Assembly: GCA_963524395.1 (NCBI GenBank)
Contig: CAURGM010000009.1
Location: 20,847 to 84,846, forward strand
Direction of reading: 5' to 3'
Source of the DNA: Campylobacter_B sp963524395
GTDB taxonomy: Bacteria; Campylobacterota; Campylobacteria; Campylobacterales; Campylobacteraceae
Length of the DNA stretch: 64,000 bases
This document shows, in pieces, positions 25,628 through 33,276 of the stretch. Within the stretch, counting starts at the first letter, position 1; each line of letters opens with the position of its first letter. The position numbers were made by a program, and so were the translations under genes. A model generated the notes under the pieces. That model did no database searches. It had not been told where the DNA came from and saw only the letters and a program-made list of their open reading frames with translations.

Positions 25628-26194
25628 ATGGACTTTAAAAGAGCAAGCAACTCTACGGACAAGCTAGAGGAATTTATAGCTGGGGCGGACACGCAAAAAG
25701 AAGCGCCGGCAAAAAAGAGCAAAGTGGCGATAGGGACGAAATTCTCAAAGGAACTGGCCGTAAAAATACGAAAAAAATATCCGACGTATACGCTGGCCAA
25801 ATTTATAGAGCTCGCCCTAACGACGCCGATACCGCATATAAAAGACGATGTGCTGATAACAATTTATGATCAGGCCAAATGGTTCAACACCAGCATGAGC
25901 GAGTTTGTGCGGTTCAAAATGGGGCTTATCGAGGCGCCGCAGCCAAACGATCCAAAGGACGTGCAGCATATAAAAAATTATATCGTATTCGTAAATGATT
26001 CCAAGAAAGAGAAAATAAGGCAGATCGCAGAGAGCCTAGAAGTAAGCATCCTGACGTATTCAGACGTTAAAATTTTAGCCACATACGAGCTAAAGGATAT
26101 TTTTACCTTTGACGAACTGATGCAGTTTAAAGCCGAAGCGAACAACTACGACCTAGATACGGACGAATACATCGCTATGAGAATAAGAGGATAG
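25628..26194 (+). CDS. Unknown protein, 188 aa (possible partition partner)
   Basis: AAAAGGGAAG precedes the ATG. The product has a Lys/Ala-rich N-terminal stretch (about 1-45) and then a helical body, with TYTLAKFIELAL and STSMSEFVRFKMGL-like segments that resemble ribbon-helix-helix or phage-repressor helices. It lies between the ParA unit and the replication initiator, which is where a centromere-binding partner would be expected, but no ParB motif is visible. It has its own AT-rich leader with a copy of the element motif. The function is unknown; the partition idea is inferred from position. Confidence 0.55.
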   Translation: MDFKRASNSTDKLEEFIAGADTQKEAPAKKSKVAIGTKFSKELAVKIRKKYPTYTLAKFIELALTTPIPHIKDDVLITIYDQAKWFNTSMSEFVRFKMGLIEAPQPNDPKDVQHIKNYIVFVNDSKKEKIRQIAESLEVSILTYSDVKILATYELKDIFTFDELMQFKAEANNYDLDTDEYIAMRIRG

Positions 26195-26327
26195 CGCAGA
26201 ACCCGGCAATTTATTTGTACCGGGAATGCGTTGTTTTAAGATAATTTTAAGTCCCTAGAAGCCCTGTAAGCGACGATGAGGATCAAAGCGATAGGGTTAT
26301 GCACCCAAAGCGACAAGAGGCGCAGTT
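26195..26327. other. Short repeats between rep and its neighbour (origin-like)
   Basis: CCCGG (26202-26206) and CCGGG (26219-26223) form a hairpin. AAGCGA then occurs three times at about 22-30-base spacing (near 26269, 26287 and 26311). The sequence is GC-richer than the rest of the element. Such repeats beside a Rep_3 initiator gene may be iterons, but three copies of a six-base word are weak evidence. Confidence 0.3.
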
Positions 26328-27146
26328 TTAAGCCCCTATTCTTTCCGTTTTTTCATTCAAAATAAATTTGAATGAGTAGCCGACCACCGCTTTTTTATTG
26401 CCGTCAGCTATTCTTTTCTCAAAAAGAAGTTTTTTGAAATAGCTTTCATTTAATTCGTTTATAGACGGATTAATTACAAAGCGATCCAAATCGGAAGCGT
26501 TATATTTGGCCGGCGCGCTCATAAATCTTTCAAAGTCGTCTCTATTAAAATTTACACACTTAAAGCCGTCTTTATCGGCTTTTACGTTTTCGTATTGATG
26601 CAGGAGTCGATATAAAGTCTTGGCAAATTTACCCTTAATCGCAACAAAGTCGTTTAAATCTATTTTCATAAATTTAAGGGTACTGAATAAAATCTCAAGA
26701 GCAACCGGGTTTAATCTAAAACTTAATGATTGCTTATTTCTAAAAATCCGAATATCCGTAAAAAATACGCCTACGGTAGTTATTTCATCATCTTCGGTAA
26801 TTTCGACGCTCCTATAGATGGCAGCGCCGTCTTGCCCTAGAACTTTGGCTCTAAAATTCTTTACTTCATCGTTAAATCTGGTTTTATTCAGGCCGGACGG
26901 CATAAATCTACAAATTTCAGAGTAAGGCATTTCAATAAATTTGGCATTTTCAACATAGCCCATCTGCTTTGCATACCAGCAGATCGTAAAGAAAATATCA
27001 TAATCCCTAGCCGTGAAATTAACCGGGAACAACACAGAGTTCATTTTGTTTCGAAAGACAAGCGTGCCGCTCTTTTCGGCTTTAACAACTCTACTGGCTT
27101 TTAACACGAAATCACCTTCCTCAAAATAGAAAGAAATTTCACTCAT
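26328..27146 (-). CDS. rep: Rep_3-family plasmid replication initiator
   Basis: The 272-residue protein has the tandem winged-helix layout of Rep_3 (RepB/RepE/Pi-like) initiators: an early VFRNKMNSVLFPVNFTARD segment, ICWYAKQMG, SEICRFMP, and the second-domain motif FAKTLYRLLHQYENV near residue 180. Such proteins bind iterons and recruit the host helicase. Presence of rep together with parA shows that the element is, or derives from, a plasmid. Upstream lies a palindrome that overlaps its probable start of transcription, which suggests self-repression. The residue pattern is convincing, although divergence within Rep_3 is large. Confidence 0.78.
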   Translation of the reverse strand: MSEISFYFEEGDFVLKASRVVKAEKSGTLVFRNKMNSVLFPVNFTARDYDIFFTICWYAKQMGYVENAKFIEMPYSEICRFMPSGLNKTRFNDEVKNFRAKVLGQDGAAIYRSVEITEDDEITTVGVFFTDIRIFRNKQSLSFRLNPVALEILFSTLKFMKIDLNDFVAIKGKFAKTLYRLLHQYENVKADKDGFKCVNFNRDDFERFMSAPAKYNASDLDRFVINPSINELNESYFKKLLFEKRIADGNKKAVVGYSFKFILNEKTERIGA

Positions 27147-27157
27147 GTCTATACCTC

Positions 27158-27183
27158 GCAGTTTAAAGATTTAACTGCTATAA
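27158..27183 (-). promoter_or_regulatory. rep promoter with overlapping palindrome
   Basis: GCAGTTTAAA (27158-27167) and TTTAACTGC (27170-27178) form a near-perfect palindrome, adjacent to TATTAT on the minus strand (27178-27183). The palindrome lies about 12-30 bases upstream of the rep start, the usual place for an autoregulatory operator. Confidence 0.45.
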
Positions 27184-27239
27184 TAGAGTAAATTTAATGT
27201 GTTGCGACTTAAAATTTAAAATTTAAGCGGTTTATTAAC

Positions 27240-27516
27240 GCCAAAGCTTTCTTTTATCCTCATCGGAGCGCTTTTTATGTGCGACCGGACGTACGGGCTT
27301 AAGCGCGCTGCCGGTACGCACGAGCGGCTACTTACCGTCATCTGCGCGGTTGGGAGCTTTTTTATGTTTATGCTTGCTTTTAATACATAGCGTTGCGCTC
27401 GCATACGTTCTATACGCGGGACCGGCATGCTTTTTATCATCTTTCTTGAAACGATCGTCGCGCTAGAAGAGGACTCGGAGGTGAGTCTGCTTCGCATATT
27501 TTCATACTCACGCTAA
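27240..27516 (+). pseudogene. Remnant of a membrane protein at the element/backbone junction
   Basis: One plus frame reads LSFILIGALFMCDRTYGLKR then LLTVICAVGSFFMFMLAFNT before a stop, and a continuing stretch in the same register reads GTGMLFIIFLETIVALEEDS. No start codon, ribosome site or intact frame is present. It has backbone-like GC. It may be the tail of a host gene interrupted when the element integrated. The parent family is not recognised. Confidence 0.3.
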
Positions 27517-27703
27517 GCCTATGAACGGCCATCGGCACGATCGGTGCCGTGTGACCTTAGGCATATTCGTTCGCTGCGAGAAAATTTCTGCGCGCAAAGC
27601 GCCTGTTATTTCTCATAATTTCAAGCGCCGCGATGCTGAAATTAATTTAGAATTTTGGCGAATTTAGCTAAGCTTAGCGCTAAATTTAACGCAAAGGAAA
27701 ATC
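27517..27703 (+). promoter_or_regulatory. ribH leader with palindromes
   Basis: CGGCAC/GTGCCG forms a hairpin near 27531-27549. AATTTAGC TAAGCTTA GC GCTAAATT at 27661-27686 is an almost perfect palindrome just before the ribosome site (AAAGGA) of ribH. No FMN riboswitch elements are recognisable. Confidence 0.35.
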
Positions 27704-28174
27704 ATGAAAATCATCGAAGGCTCGCTTGCTCTTAAAGGTAGCGAAAAAATTCTAATCATCAACGCCCGCTTCAACCACATCATCACAGATCGCCTAGTAG
27801 AGGGGGCGCACGATGCGTTTTTGCGCCACGGCGGCAAGGAGGAAAATTTAAGCCTTATGCTGGTGCCGGGCGCTTTTGAGATCCCGCTCGCGCTTGAAAA
27901 GGCGCTAGCTTCCAAACTCTACGACGCCGTCGTCTGCCTAGGCGCGGTGATCCGCGGCTCTACTCCGCATTTTGACTACGTAAGCGCCGAGGTAAGCAAA
28001 GGTATCGCAAACACCATGCTAAAATACGGCGCGCCCGTGACTTTCGGTGTGCTGACCACCGATAATATCGAGCAAGCGATCGAGCGAGCAGGCGCAAAGG
28101 CCGGTAACAAGGGCTTTGAAGCAATGAGCGGCGCGATCGAGCTTCTAAGTCTATTTCGCAACATAAAGGCGTAA
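27704..28174 (+). CDS. ribH: 6,7-dimethyl-8-ribityllumazine synthase
   Basis: The 156-residue protein is full length for lumazine synthase. It contains IINARFNHIITDRLVEGA near the N-terminus, VPGAFEIPLALEKAL, and CLGAVIRGSTPHFDYV, which includes the catalytic His. It condenses 5-amino-6-ribitylaminouracil with 3,4-dihydroxy-2-butanone 4-phosphate in riboflavin synthesis. nusB starts two bases after the stop, the ribH-nusB pairing seen in many bacteria. It is the first intact backbone gene to the right of the conjugative element. Confidence 0.97.
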   Translation: MKIIEGSLALKGSEKILIINARFNHIITDRLVEGAHDAFLRHGGKEENLSLMLVPGAFEIPLALEKALASKLYDAVVCLGAVIRGSTPHFDYVSAEVSKGIANTMLKYGAPVTFGVLTTDNIEQAIERAGAKAGNKGFEAMSGAIELLSLFRNIKA

Positions 28175-28175
28175 A

Positions 28176-29201
28176 ATGGCCACCAGACACCAAGCCAGGC
28201 TCGCTGCGATCTCGCTGCTTTACTCTAAAGATATGAACGACAGCGGCGAGGACTTTGCGGACGAATATCTGGAAGAAAAGCGCATTCGCAACGAGCAGCG
28301 CAACTGGACGCTGGCGCTTCTGCGCGGCGCTAGCGAAAATCTCGCCGCGGTCGATGCGCTGATAGATGAAAATTTAAAGGAATTCAAACTCGCCGAAATT
28401 TCGGCTCTGGAGCGCGCGATACTGCGGCTCGGGGCGTATGAGTTGCGCTTTACGGACACCGACGCGGGCATCGTCATCAACGAAGCGATCAACTCCGCCA
28501 AGGAGCTTGGCATCTCGCCAAGATTTATAAACGGCGTGCTGGATGCGCTAAAAGATAGCCCCGTGAACATCGAGGCGGATAAAATTTCCAAGCCGAATAC
28601 GGCAGGCGTAAATTCCGAGCTATCCACGGCGACAAGCGAAAATTTCAAGCCCACTGCGGCGGAAAGCTCCGCCGTTTCGGACAGCGATGATACGGCGAAA
28701 AATTTCATCCCCGCAGGCGCGGACGGCGAGACAAAAAATTTTACGAGAGCAAAGAGGGGCGGCGCGCCGAAAAATTCTACGGCGAGCAGAAGCAGACCGT
28801 CTAAAAAGCCCACTAATATGAAAACTCGCAGCGCATCCGCAAAAAAATCCGAAGCCGCCGCGAGCAAAAAATTTAAAACGGAGAGAAATTTCAAGGCCGG
28901 AGATAAATTTAAGACGGAGAAAACGGGCAAAAATTTCAAAACGGACGAGCGAGGCAAAAATTTTAAGGCAGGCGAACGAGGCAAAGACGCCGCGCCGAAA
29001 AAAGAGAGCGCGGATAGAAATTTCAGAGTCGGCAAAAGCGCAGCACCGAAAAAGGGCACTGCGGGCAAAAATACTGCGCCGAAAAGTAGCGCTGGGCGCA
29101 AAAGCTCTACTGCGCCGAAAAAATCTGCTGGCGGCAGAGGCGCCGTCTCAAAAAGACCTGCGGGCAGCAAAGGCGCAGTGCGCGGCAAGGATAAACGGTG
29201 A
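28176..29201 (+). CDS. nusB: NusB antitermination factor with a ~210-residue basic repetitive tail
   Basis: Residues 1 to about 130 are an ordinary NusB domain (TRHQARLAAISLLYSKDM; AEISALERAILRLGAYEL; VVINEAIN-type segment; SPRFINGVLDAL), which binds boxA RNA with S10. The remaining ~210 residues are disordered and rich in Lys, Ala, Gly and Ser. They have recurring K-N-F-K and A-P-K-K units (KNFKTDERGKNFKAGERGKD; SAAPKKGTAGKNTAPK) that resemble histone H1-like or RNA-binding tails. NusB is normally about 130-140 residues. Nothing suggests that the tail is out of frame, since pyrF starts at the overlapping GTGA. Confidence 0.93.
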   Translation: MATRHQARLAAISLLYSKDMNDSGEDFADEYLEEKRIRNEQRNWTLALLRGASENLAAVDALIDENLKEFKLAEISALERAILRLGAYELRFTDTDAGIVINEAINSAKELGISPRFINGVLDALKDSPVNIEADKISKPNTAGVNSELSTATSENFKPTAAESSAVSDSDDTAKNFIPAGADGETKNFTRAKRGGAPKNSTASRSRPSKKPTNMKTRSASAKKSEAAASKKFKTERNFKAGDKFKTEKTGKNFKTDERGKNFKAGERGKDAAPKKESADRNFRVGKSAAPKKGTAGKNTAPKSSAGRKSSTAPKKSAGGRGAVSKRPAGSKGAVRGKDKR

Positions 29202-29884
29202 AGCTATGCGTCGCGCTTGATCTGGGCTCAAAGCAGCAGTGCTTACAGCTAGCGGAGGGACTTGCGAACTTTTCGGATAAAATTTGGCTAAAAGTGGGCT
29301 TGCGAGCCTATTTGCGTGACGGAGCGGACTTTGTGGGGGAGCTAAAAAGGCTCGGAAATTTTAAAATTTTCCTCGATCTAAAGCTCTACGACATCCCAAA
29401 CACGATGGCAGACGCCGCCGAGGAGATCGCAAAGCTTGGCGTAGATATGATAAACTTGCATGCAAGTAGCGGCAAACGCGCGATGGCTACAGTTATGGAG
29501 CGACTGGATAAGCTTAATTCGCGCCCGCTAGTGCTCGCGGTCTCTGCGCTAACGAGCTTTGATCAGGCAGAATTTAGCGCGGTTTACGAGCAAAATTTAA
29601 GCGACGCCGTGCGTAAATTTAGCGTGATGAGCTACGAAGCGGGGCTTGACGGTATGGTCTGCTCGGCGTTCGAGAGCCGCCTGATAAAGGACGCAACGAG
29701 CCCAAATTTTATCACACTCTGCCCGGGCGTACGGCCGTTTGGCGAGAGTGCGGGGGATCAAAAGCGAGTGGCGGATCTGTGCGTCGCGCGCGAGGCGGAG
29801 GCTGATTTTATCGTGGTAGGTCGTCCGATCTATCAAAGCGTCGATCCTCGCGAAATTTGCGAGCGGATTTTGGGTCAAATTTAG
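29198..29884 (+). CDS. pyrF: Orotidine 5'-phosphate decarboxylase
   Basis: The 228-residue protein has the signature FLDLKLYDIPNTMADAA near residues 57-73, with the catalytic Asp-x-Lys-x-x-Asp, and the late phosphate-binding PGVRPFGE and FIVVGRPIYQS. It converts OMP to UMP in the cytoplasm, the last step of pyrimidine synthesis. The start is GTG, overlapping the nusB stop, so it is translated as part of the ribH-nusB-pyrF operon. Length and motifs are typical. Confidence 0.97.
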   Translation: MKLCVALDLGSKQQCLQLAEGLANFSDKIWLKVGLRAYLRDGADFVGELKRLGNFKIFLDLKLYDIPNTMADAAEEIAKLGVDMINLHASSGKRAMATVMERLDKLNSRPLVLAVSALTSFDQAEFSAVYEQNLSDAVRKFSVMSYEAGLDGMVCSAFESRLIKDATSPNFITLCPGVRPFGESAGDQKRVADLCVAREAEADFIVVGRPIYQSVDPREICERILGQI

Positions 29885-30380
29885 CGTCAAAACTTGCATA
29901 AAATTTGACGCAAGCTCGTTTTAAGCGCCGTTTCCGCGCGAAAGAAATTTTAATTAAAATGCGCACAGAGGCGGCTAGGATGACGCCAAAGCGCCGTCGT
30001 CATCTTTTTACAAAATCCGTTAGAGTTTGAAACAAACGCATCAGATTTTTGCATTTGGCGCAAGGCGGAAGCGTAAATTTACTCCGTTGGGGATTAAAAA
30101 CGTTTAAGCTTTACCGCGCCCAAGCCCCCTGCTAGCTTGCGGATAAAATTTCCGATAACAAGCGCGGCAGCGGACGTCTTAACACTAAAAAGCGGCGCGC
30201 ATAAGCGTAGCGGCAGCCCGGCGGCGAGGTAAAATTTTAAAAATTTTTCGCATCCCGTGGATAAAATTTTAAAATTTGCCTCACACGAGTGAAATTTTGA
30301 AATTCTGCACTCTCAAGGGGCTTTAAAATTTTATCCAAATGGCGAGTCGAGCGAAATCTAAATAAAGATTGGAGTAAAAT
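29885..30380. other. Non-coding gap with AAATTT words
   Basis: About 500 bases without a supportable gene. They contain many copies of AAAATTTT/AAATTT separated by GC-rich pieces, especially 30230-30345. AGATTGGAG at 30367 is the ribosome site of the next gene. I see no tRNA or structured RNA. Confidence 0.6.
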
Positions 30381-30627
30381 TTGAGTAAAGGCGCAAGCGA
30401 TTTTAAGAAAATCCCCTATGTCGGCGAGGCGACAGAGGTCGATCTGCTGGCGCTGGGCTACGAGGACATCACTTCGCTAAAGGGCGCGGATCCGGACGAG
30501 ACGAATGAACGCGCAAAGGCGCTCGGGCGCGGCAGATGCATCCTCTACGTTTACCGAGACTAGCTACTACGCAAACACGCCCCGTCCTGACGAAGCCAAG
30601 CTGAAATGGTGGCTTTGGAAGGACTAA
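30381..30627 (+). pseudogene. Cdd1-like helix-hairpin-helix protein, frameshifted
   Basis: The first frame (30381-30563) gives KIPYVGEATEVDLLALGYED, then GRCILYVYRD and a stop. One frame over, the DNA continues YYANTPRPDEAKLKWWLWKD and stops at 30627. Joined, these match the small Cdd1/pathogenicity-locus family, in which a helix-hairpin-helix domain is followed by RCxLYVFR...YYA and KWWNWKD. A single-base shift between 30558 and 30575 would restore it. It may be a pseudogene or a sequencing error. TTG at 30381 serves as the start after GGAGTAAAA. Confidence 0.65.
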
Positions 30628-30763
30628 ATTTACGAATTTGACCTGCGCGAGCCGTTTAAATTTAAGCGGATTTACTAGCGACCGAAGCGGCTGTCTTTGC
30701 GGCACGAAACGGCGCCTCACGGAAGTGCAAGCTAGCAAGCGCAACGAACGGCGCAAATTTTAT

Positions 30764-30824
30764 GCGCGAGCTTTGCGAGCACAATGCGATGGGGTGGCGC
30801 AAAGAGCGTAAATTTAACGGGCGC
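30764..30824 (+). repeat. 61-bp direct repeat, copy 1
   Basis: GCGCGAGCTTTGCGAGCACA and the following 40 bases match 31140-31200 with only a few differences (GGGGT versus AAAGC). The surrounding 30628-31230 holds no intact gene. Confidence 0.75.
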
Positions 30825-31139
30825 GGCGTAGCGGCTAGCGCAAAGTACAAACATAGCCGCAATATGAAATTTTGATTTTATTCACAGGCACACTTTGCGA
30901 TGAAGCAGCCTGCACGAAATATAAAATCGCTACGATTTCTGGCAAGCGCGCGCCGAGCCGTATATGCGTCGTAAATACAAAAACGGCGACAGTCGGCGTC
31001 TTTAGGCGCACACGAAGCGGCCTTTCACGACAGCAAGGAGCGGCAGCTGATATTTAATAATCACGCTATGGAGAAAATGAAATAAGCGGCGCGAGTTTTG
31101 CTTTTTATGGTAAATTTTACAAACGCGGCGCAGATTCCC

Positions 31140-31208
31140 GCGCGAGCTTTGCGAGCACAATGCGATAAAGCGGCGCAAAGAGCGTAAATTTAACGGGCGC
31201 CGTATAAT
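31140..31208 (+). repeat. 61-bp direct repeat, copy 2, joined to a promoter
   Basis: This copy (31140-31200) is followed immediately by GTATAATTG with TATAAT at 31203-31208, the likely promoter of the DUF3108 gene at 31240. The upstream copy at 30764 lacks the TATAAT box, so only one copy is a promoter now. Confidence 0.6.
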
Positions 31209-31239
31209 TGGGGCGCCGCAAAGCGGAAGGACGGTTAAA

Positions 31240-32049
31240 ATGAAATTTTTTACTCTTTTGATTTTATGCGCGAGTGCGCTTTTTGGCGAGACGATCAGCG
31301 CGAAATATGAAATTTCGTTCGGCGTTTTCGGCGCAGTCGGCAGCGCAAATACGCGGCTCGTGCGGCAGGACGATCGCTACGAGATCGTGATGGACGCCGT
31401 TGCGCAGGGCGTCGCAGGCAGCCTGAGCGGACAAAGGCGCGAGAGCTTCCGCTCAAAGGGGCGCGTCGTAGCGGGGCTTTTGATGCCCGATCTCTACATC
31501 CACGAGGTCTCGCGCAAAAAGGGTAAAACGACGAAAAACGAGCGCAAAACCTACGCATTCGACTACGAGCGCAAAACGATAAAATTTCAAAAGTTCAAAG
31601 GCGCGGGCGGCGAGCTACAGCTCGTAAGCGATGAAATTTTGCCCTATTTTGCGACGAACGACCTGCTGAGTTTGTTTTTCAATTTCTCTAAAATCCCGCA
31701 CTCGGGCGATAAATTTTTCGTTCGAGCCGCGGGCGCAAAAGGCGCTGACGGAAGGATCGACATCGAAAGGCCGCGCGGAAGCGCCGCCGCAAATATCGCG
31801 AGCGAGCTTGGCGTCGCGCCGCCTAGCGATGCGAATACCAATTCCGGCGCAGCGACAAACGCGAAACCGGGCGAGCATGGCGCAGATAAGCAGGCTGCGG
31901 CGATTTACGTGGTTTTCATAAACCAGCCGATATTTTCGAGCAGCCGAGGCGAGCTGCACCTGAGCCTAAACGAGCGCGGTTACGCCGATCGCGCCGTTTT
32001 GAAGGACGTGCTGCTCTTCGGCGACATCCGCGCGCGGCTCGTGGAGTGA
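31240..32049 (+). CDS. DUF3108-like periplasmic protein
   Basis: The 269-residue product has a signal peptide (KFFTLLILCASALFGE) and then a beta-rich body: AKYEISFGVFGAVGSANTRL, RRESFRSKGRVV, ERKTYAFDYERKTI and DLLSLFFNFSKI. This pattern fits DUF3108 proteins, which are exported and of unknown function. Between about 170 and 220 there is an Ala/Gly/Asn-rich insertion (AATNAKPGEHGADKQAA) that looks like a low-complexity spacer. GGAAGGACGG precedes the ATG. Confidence 0.6.
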   Translation: MKFFTLLILCASALFGETISAKYEISFGVFGAVGSANTRLVRQDDRYEIVMDAVAQGVAGSLSGQRRESFRSKGRVVAGLLMPDLYIHEVSRKKGKTTKNERKTYAFDYERKTIKFQKFKGAGGELQLVSDEILPYFATNDLLSLFFNFSKIPHSGDKFFVRAAGAKGADGRIDIERPRGSAAANIASELGVAPPSDANTNSGAATNAKPGEHGADKQAAAIYVVFINQPIFSSSRGELHLSLNERGYADRAVLKDVLLFGDIRARLVE

Positions 32050-32077
32050 GACTTCGTAAATTCGAAAAATGCCTGAG

Positions 32078-33094
32078 TTAAAAATTTTTAACTCTTAAAA
32101 GATAATTTGGCGCGTCTAGGTCTTTATTAAATTTTAATTTCATATATTTTTTAAGCTCGTTATATTCTTTATTAGTGGGTATAAATATAAAAAATTTATT
32201 ATAAAGTGCATCTATAATTAAAGCATCGACAAACCTACATGAAAATAATCCGCCCTTAAACAGATGAAAAATCATTTGCGGTATAAAAAGAAAGATAATC
32301 GCTCCCATGCAGCAGAATAACATTATGAAAACTATCATAGAGTCATCAAATATCGCGCCATAAATATAAGCGATTACGTATATGGTAAGGCAGGTTTTTC
32401 CTATAATTCTTTCCGTTTCCGTGTATTTTCGTGTTTCGCTTTCATAAACAAGTGCGAAAGTCTTTTTAAAATATAAAATATCATCAAATTTCATTACAAG
32501 CTGCTCGCCTGATTTTATACATTTTATGCTTGAGTTTAAAAATATAAATTTCCTTCCGTAATGCTGCGAAAAACCCTTAAGAGCCCTAGCAACCAAAGGT
32601 GCAGTGAGCAAAATATTTGCAACTTTTCTATCATAAGGGATGTTGGACACTAAATTTATAAACATAGCAAAACAGAGCAACGCTACTATAGCTATAATAT
32701 TTACGATCGGCATATAGTCTTTGATGACTAACGGCTCTTTGTCGTAATCACGAGTTTTAGCGCCCCGCGATGAAACACCGCCCGAGTTTAAATTTTGAAA
32801 TTTTACCTCATCTTTTGAGTTTAAATTCGTGCCGTTTAAATTTCTATCTCGGAAATTTGCGCCGCAAAGATGATCGGCTTGCGATTCGGGGTCTGTTTGA
32901 TTAAAATTCGCATTTTTAAAGCTTTTGCCAATCAAATTTGTATCGTTTAAATTTAATGAGCTGCGATCCGTTGCATCGCTTAAATCCGCATCGTCAAAGA
33001 TGCCCGCGCTAGCGCCTTTTTGCAGCTTTTGCTTGAAAGTCCGACGCCCCTCGTTTAGAGGCTTTTTAGATTCCTCAAACCGCACTTTATCCAA
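32078..33094 (-). CDS. Membrane protein with pentapeptide-like N-terminus
   Basis: Residues about 35-110 of 338 have a pentapeptide-like rhythm (LNLNDTNLIGKSFKNANF; GANFRDRNLNGTNLN). Then come membrane helices near 150-170, 240-260, 265-290 and possibly a shorter one, with a lysine-rich cytoplasmic stretch between (KCIKSGEQLVMKFDDILYF). The DNA of the N-terminal part is full of TTTAAATTTAATG, so it may be another in-frame expansion of the genome's AAATTT words. Base composition of the C-terminal part is AT-rich compared with its neighbours. No family is recognised; the start is fixed only by the longest frame. Confidence 0.5.
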   Translation of the reverse strand: MDKVRFEESKKPLNEGRRTFKQKLQKGASAGIFDDADLSDATDRSSLNLNDTNLIGKSFKNANFNQTDPESQADHLCGANFRDRNLNGTNLNSKDEVKFQNLNSGGVSSRGAKTRDYDKEPLVIKDYMPIVNIIAIVALLCFAMFINLVSNIPYDRKVANILLTAPLVARALKGFSQHYGRKFIFLNSSIKCIKSGEQLVMKFDDILYFKKTFALVYESETRKYTETERIIGKTCLTIYVIAYIYGAIFDDSMIVFIMLFCCMGAIIFLFIPQMIFHLFKGGLFSCRFVDALIIDALYNKFFIFIPTNKEYNELKKYMKLKFNKDLDAPNYLLRVKNF

Positions 33095-33276
33095 AAAATA
33101 TCCTTAAACTTAAATCTCGCTCGTATTTTATAACTTCGGGCTTAAATCGCAATAATCACGCCCGTTTCGCGCGTTTTTGATTTTATTAAAAGATGTATTT
33201 TTGCATTGGCGCCGCATGCGCGAAATGACGGCAGCAAGGGCGCGACAAAAGAAACGGAGCACATTTTCGGATCGAT

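Noticed and set aside
27147..27703. tRNA attachment site at the element boundary
   Set aside because: I could not fold a tRNA or find a matching direct repeat within the window.
28220..29188. A 322-residue open frame on the minus strand opposite nusB
   Set aside because: It mirrors the repetitive tail of nusB, is rich in Ala, Leu, Phe and Ser as expected for the antisense of Lys/Ala repeats, and has no ribosome site or motif.
32078..33094. MFS or known transporter assignment for the membrane protein
   Set aside because: Too few helices and no family motif.
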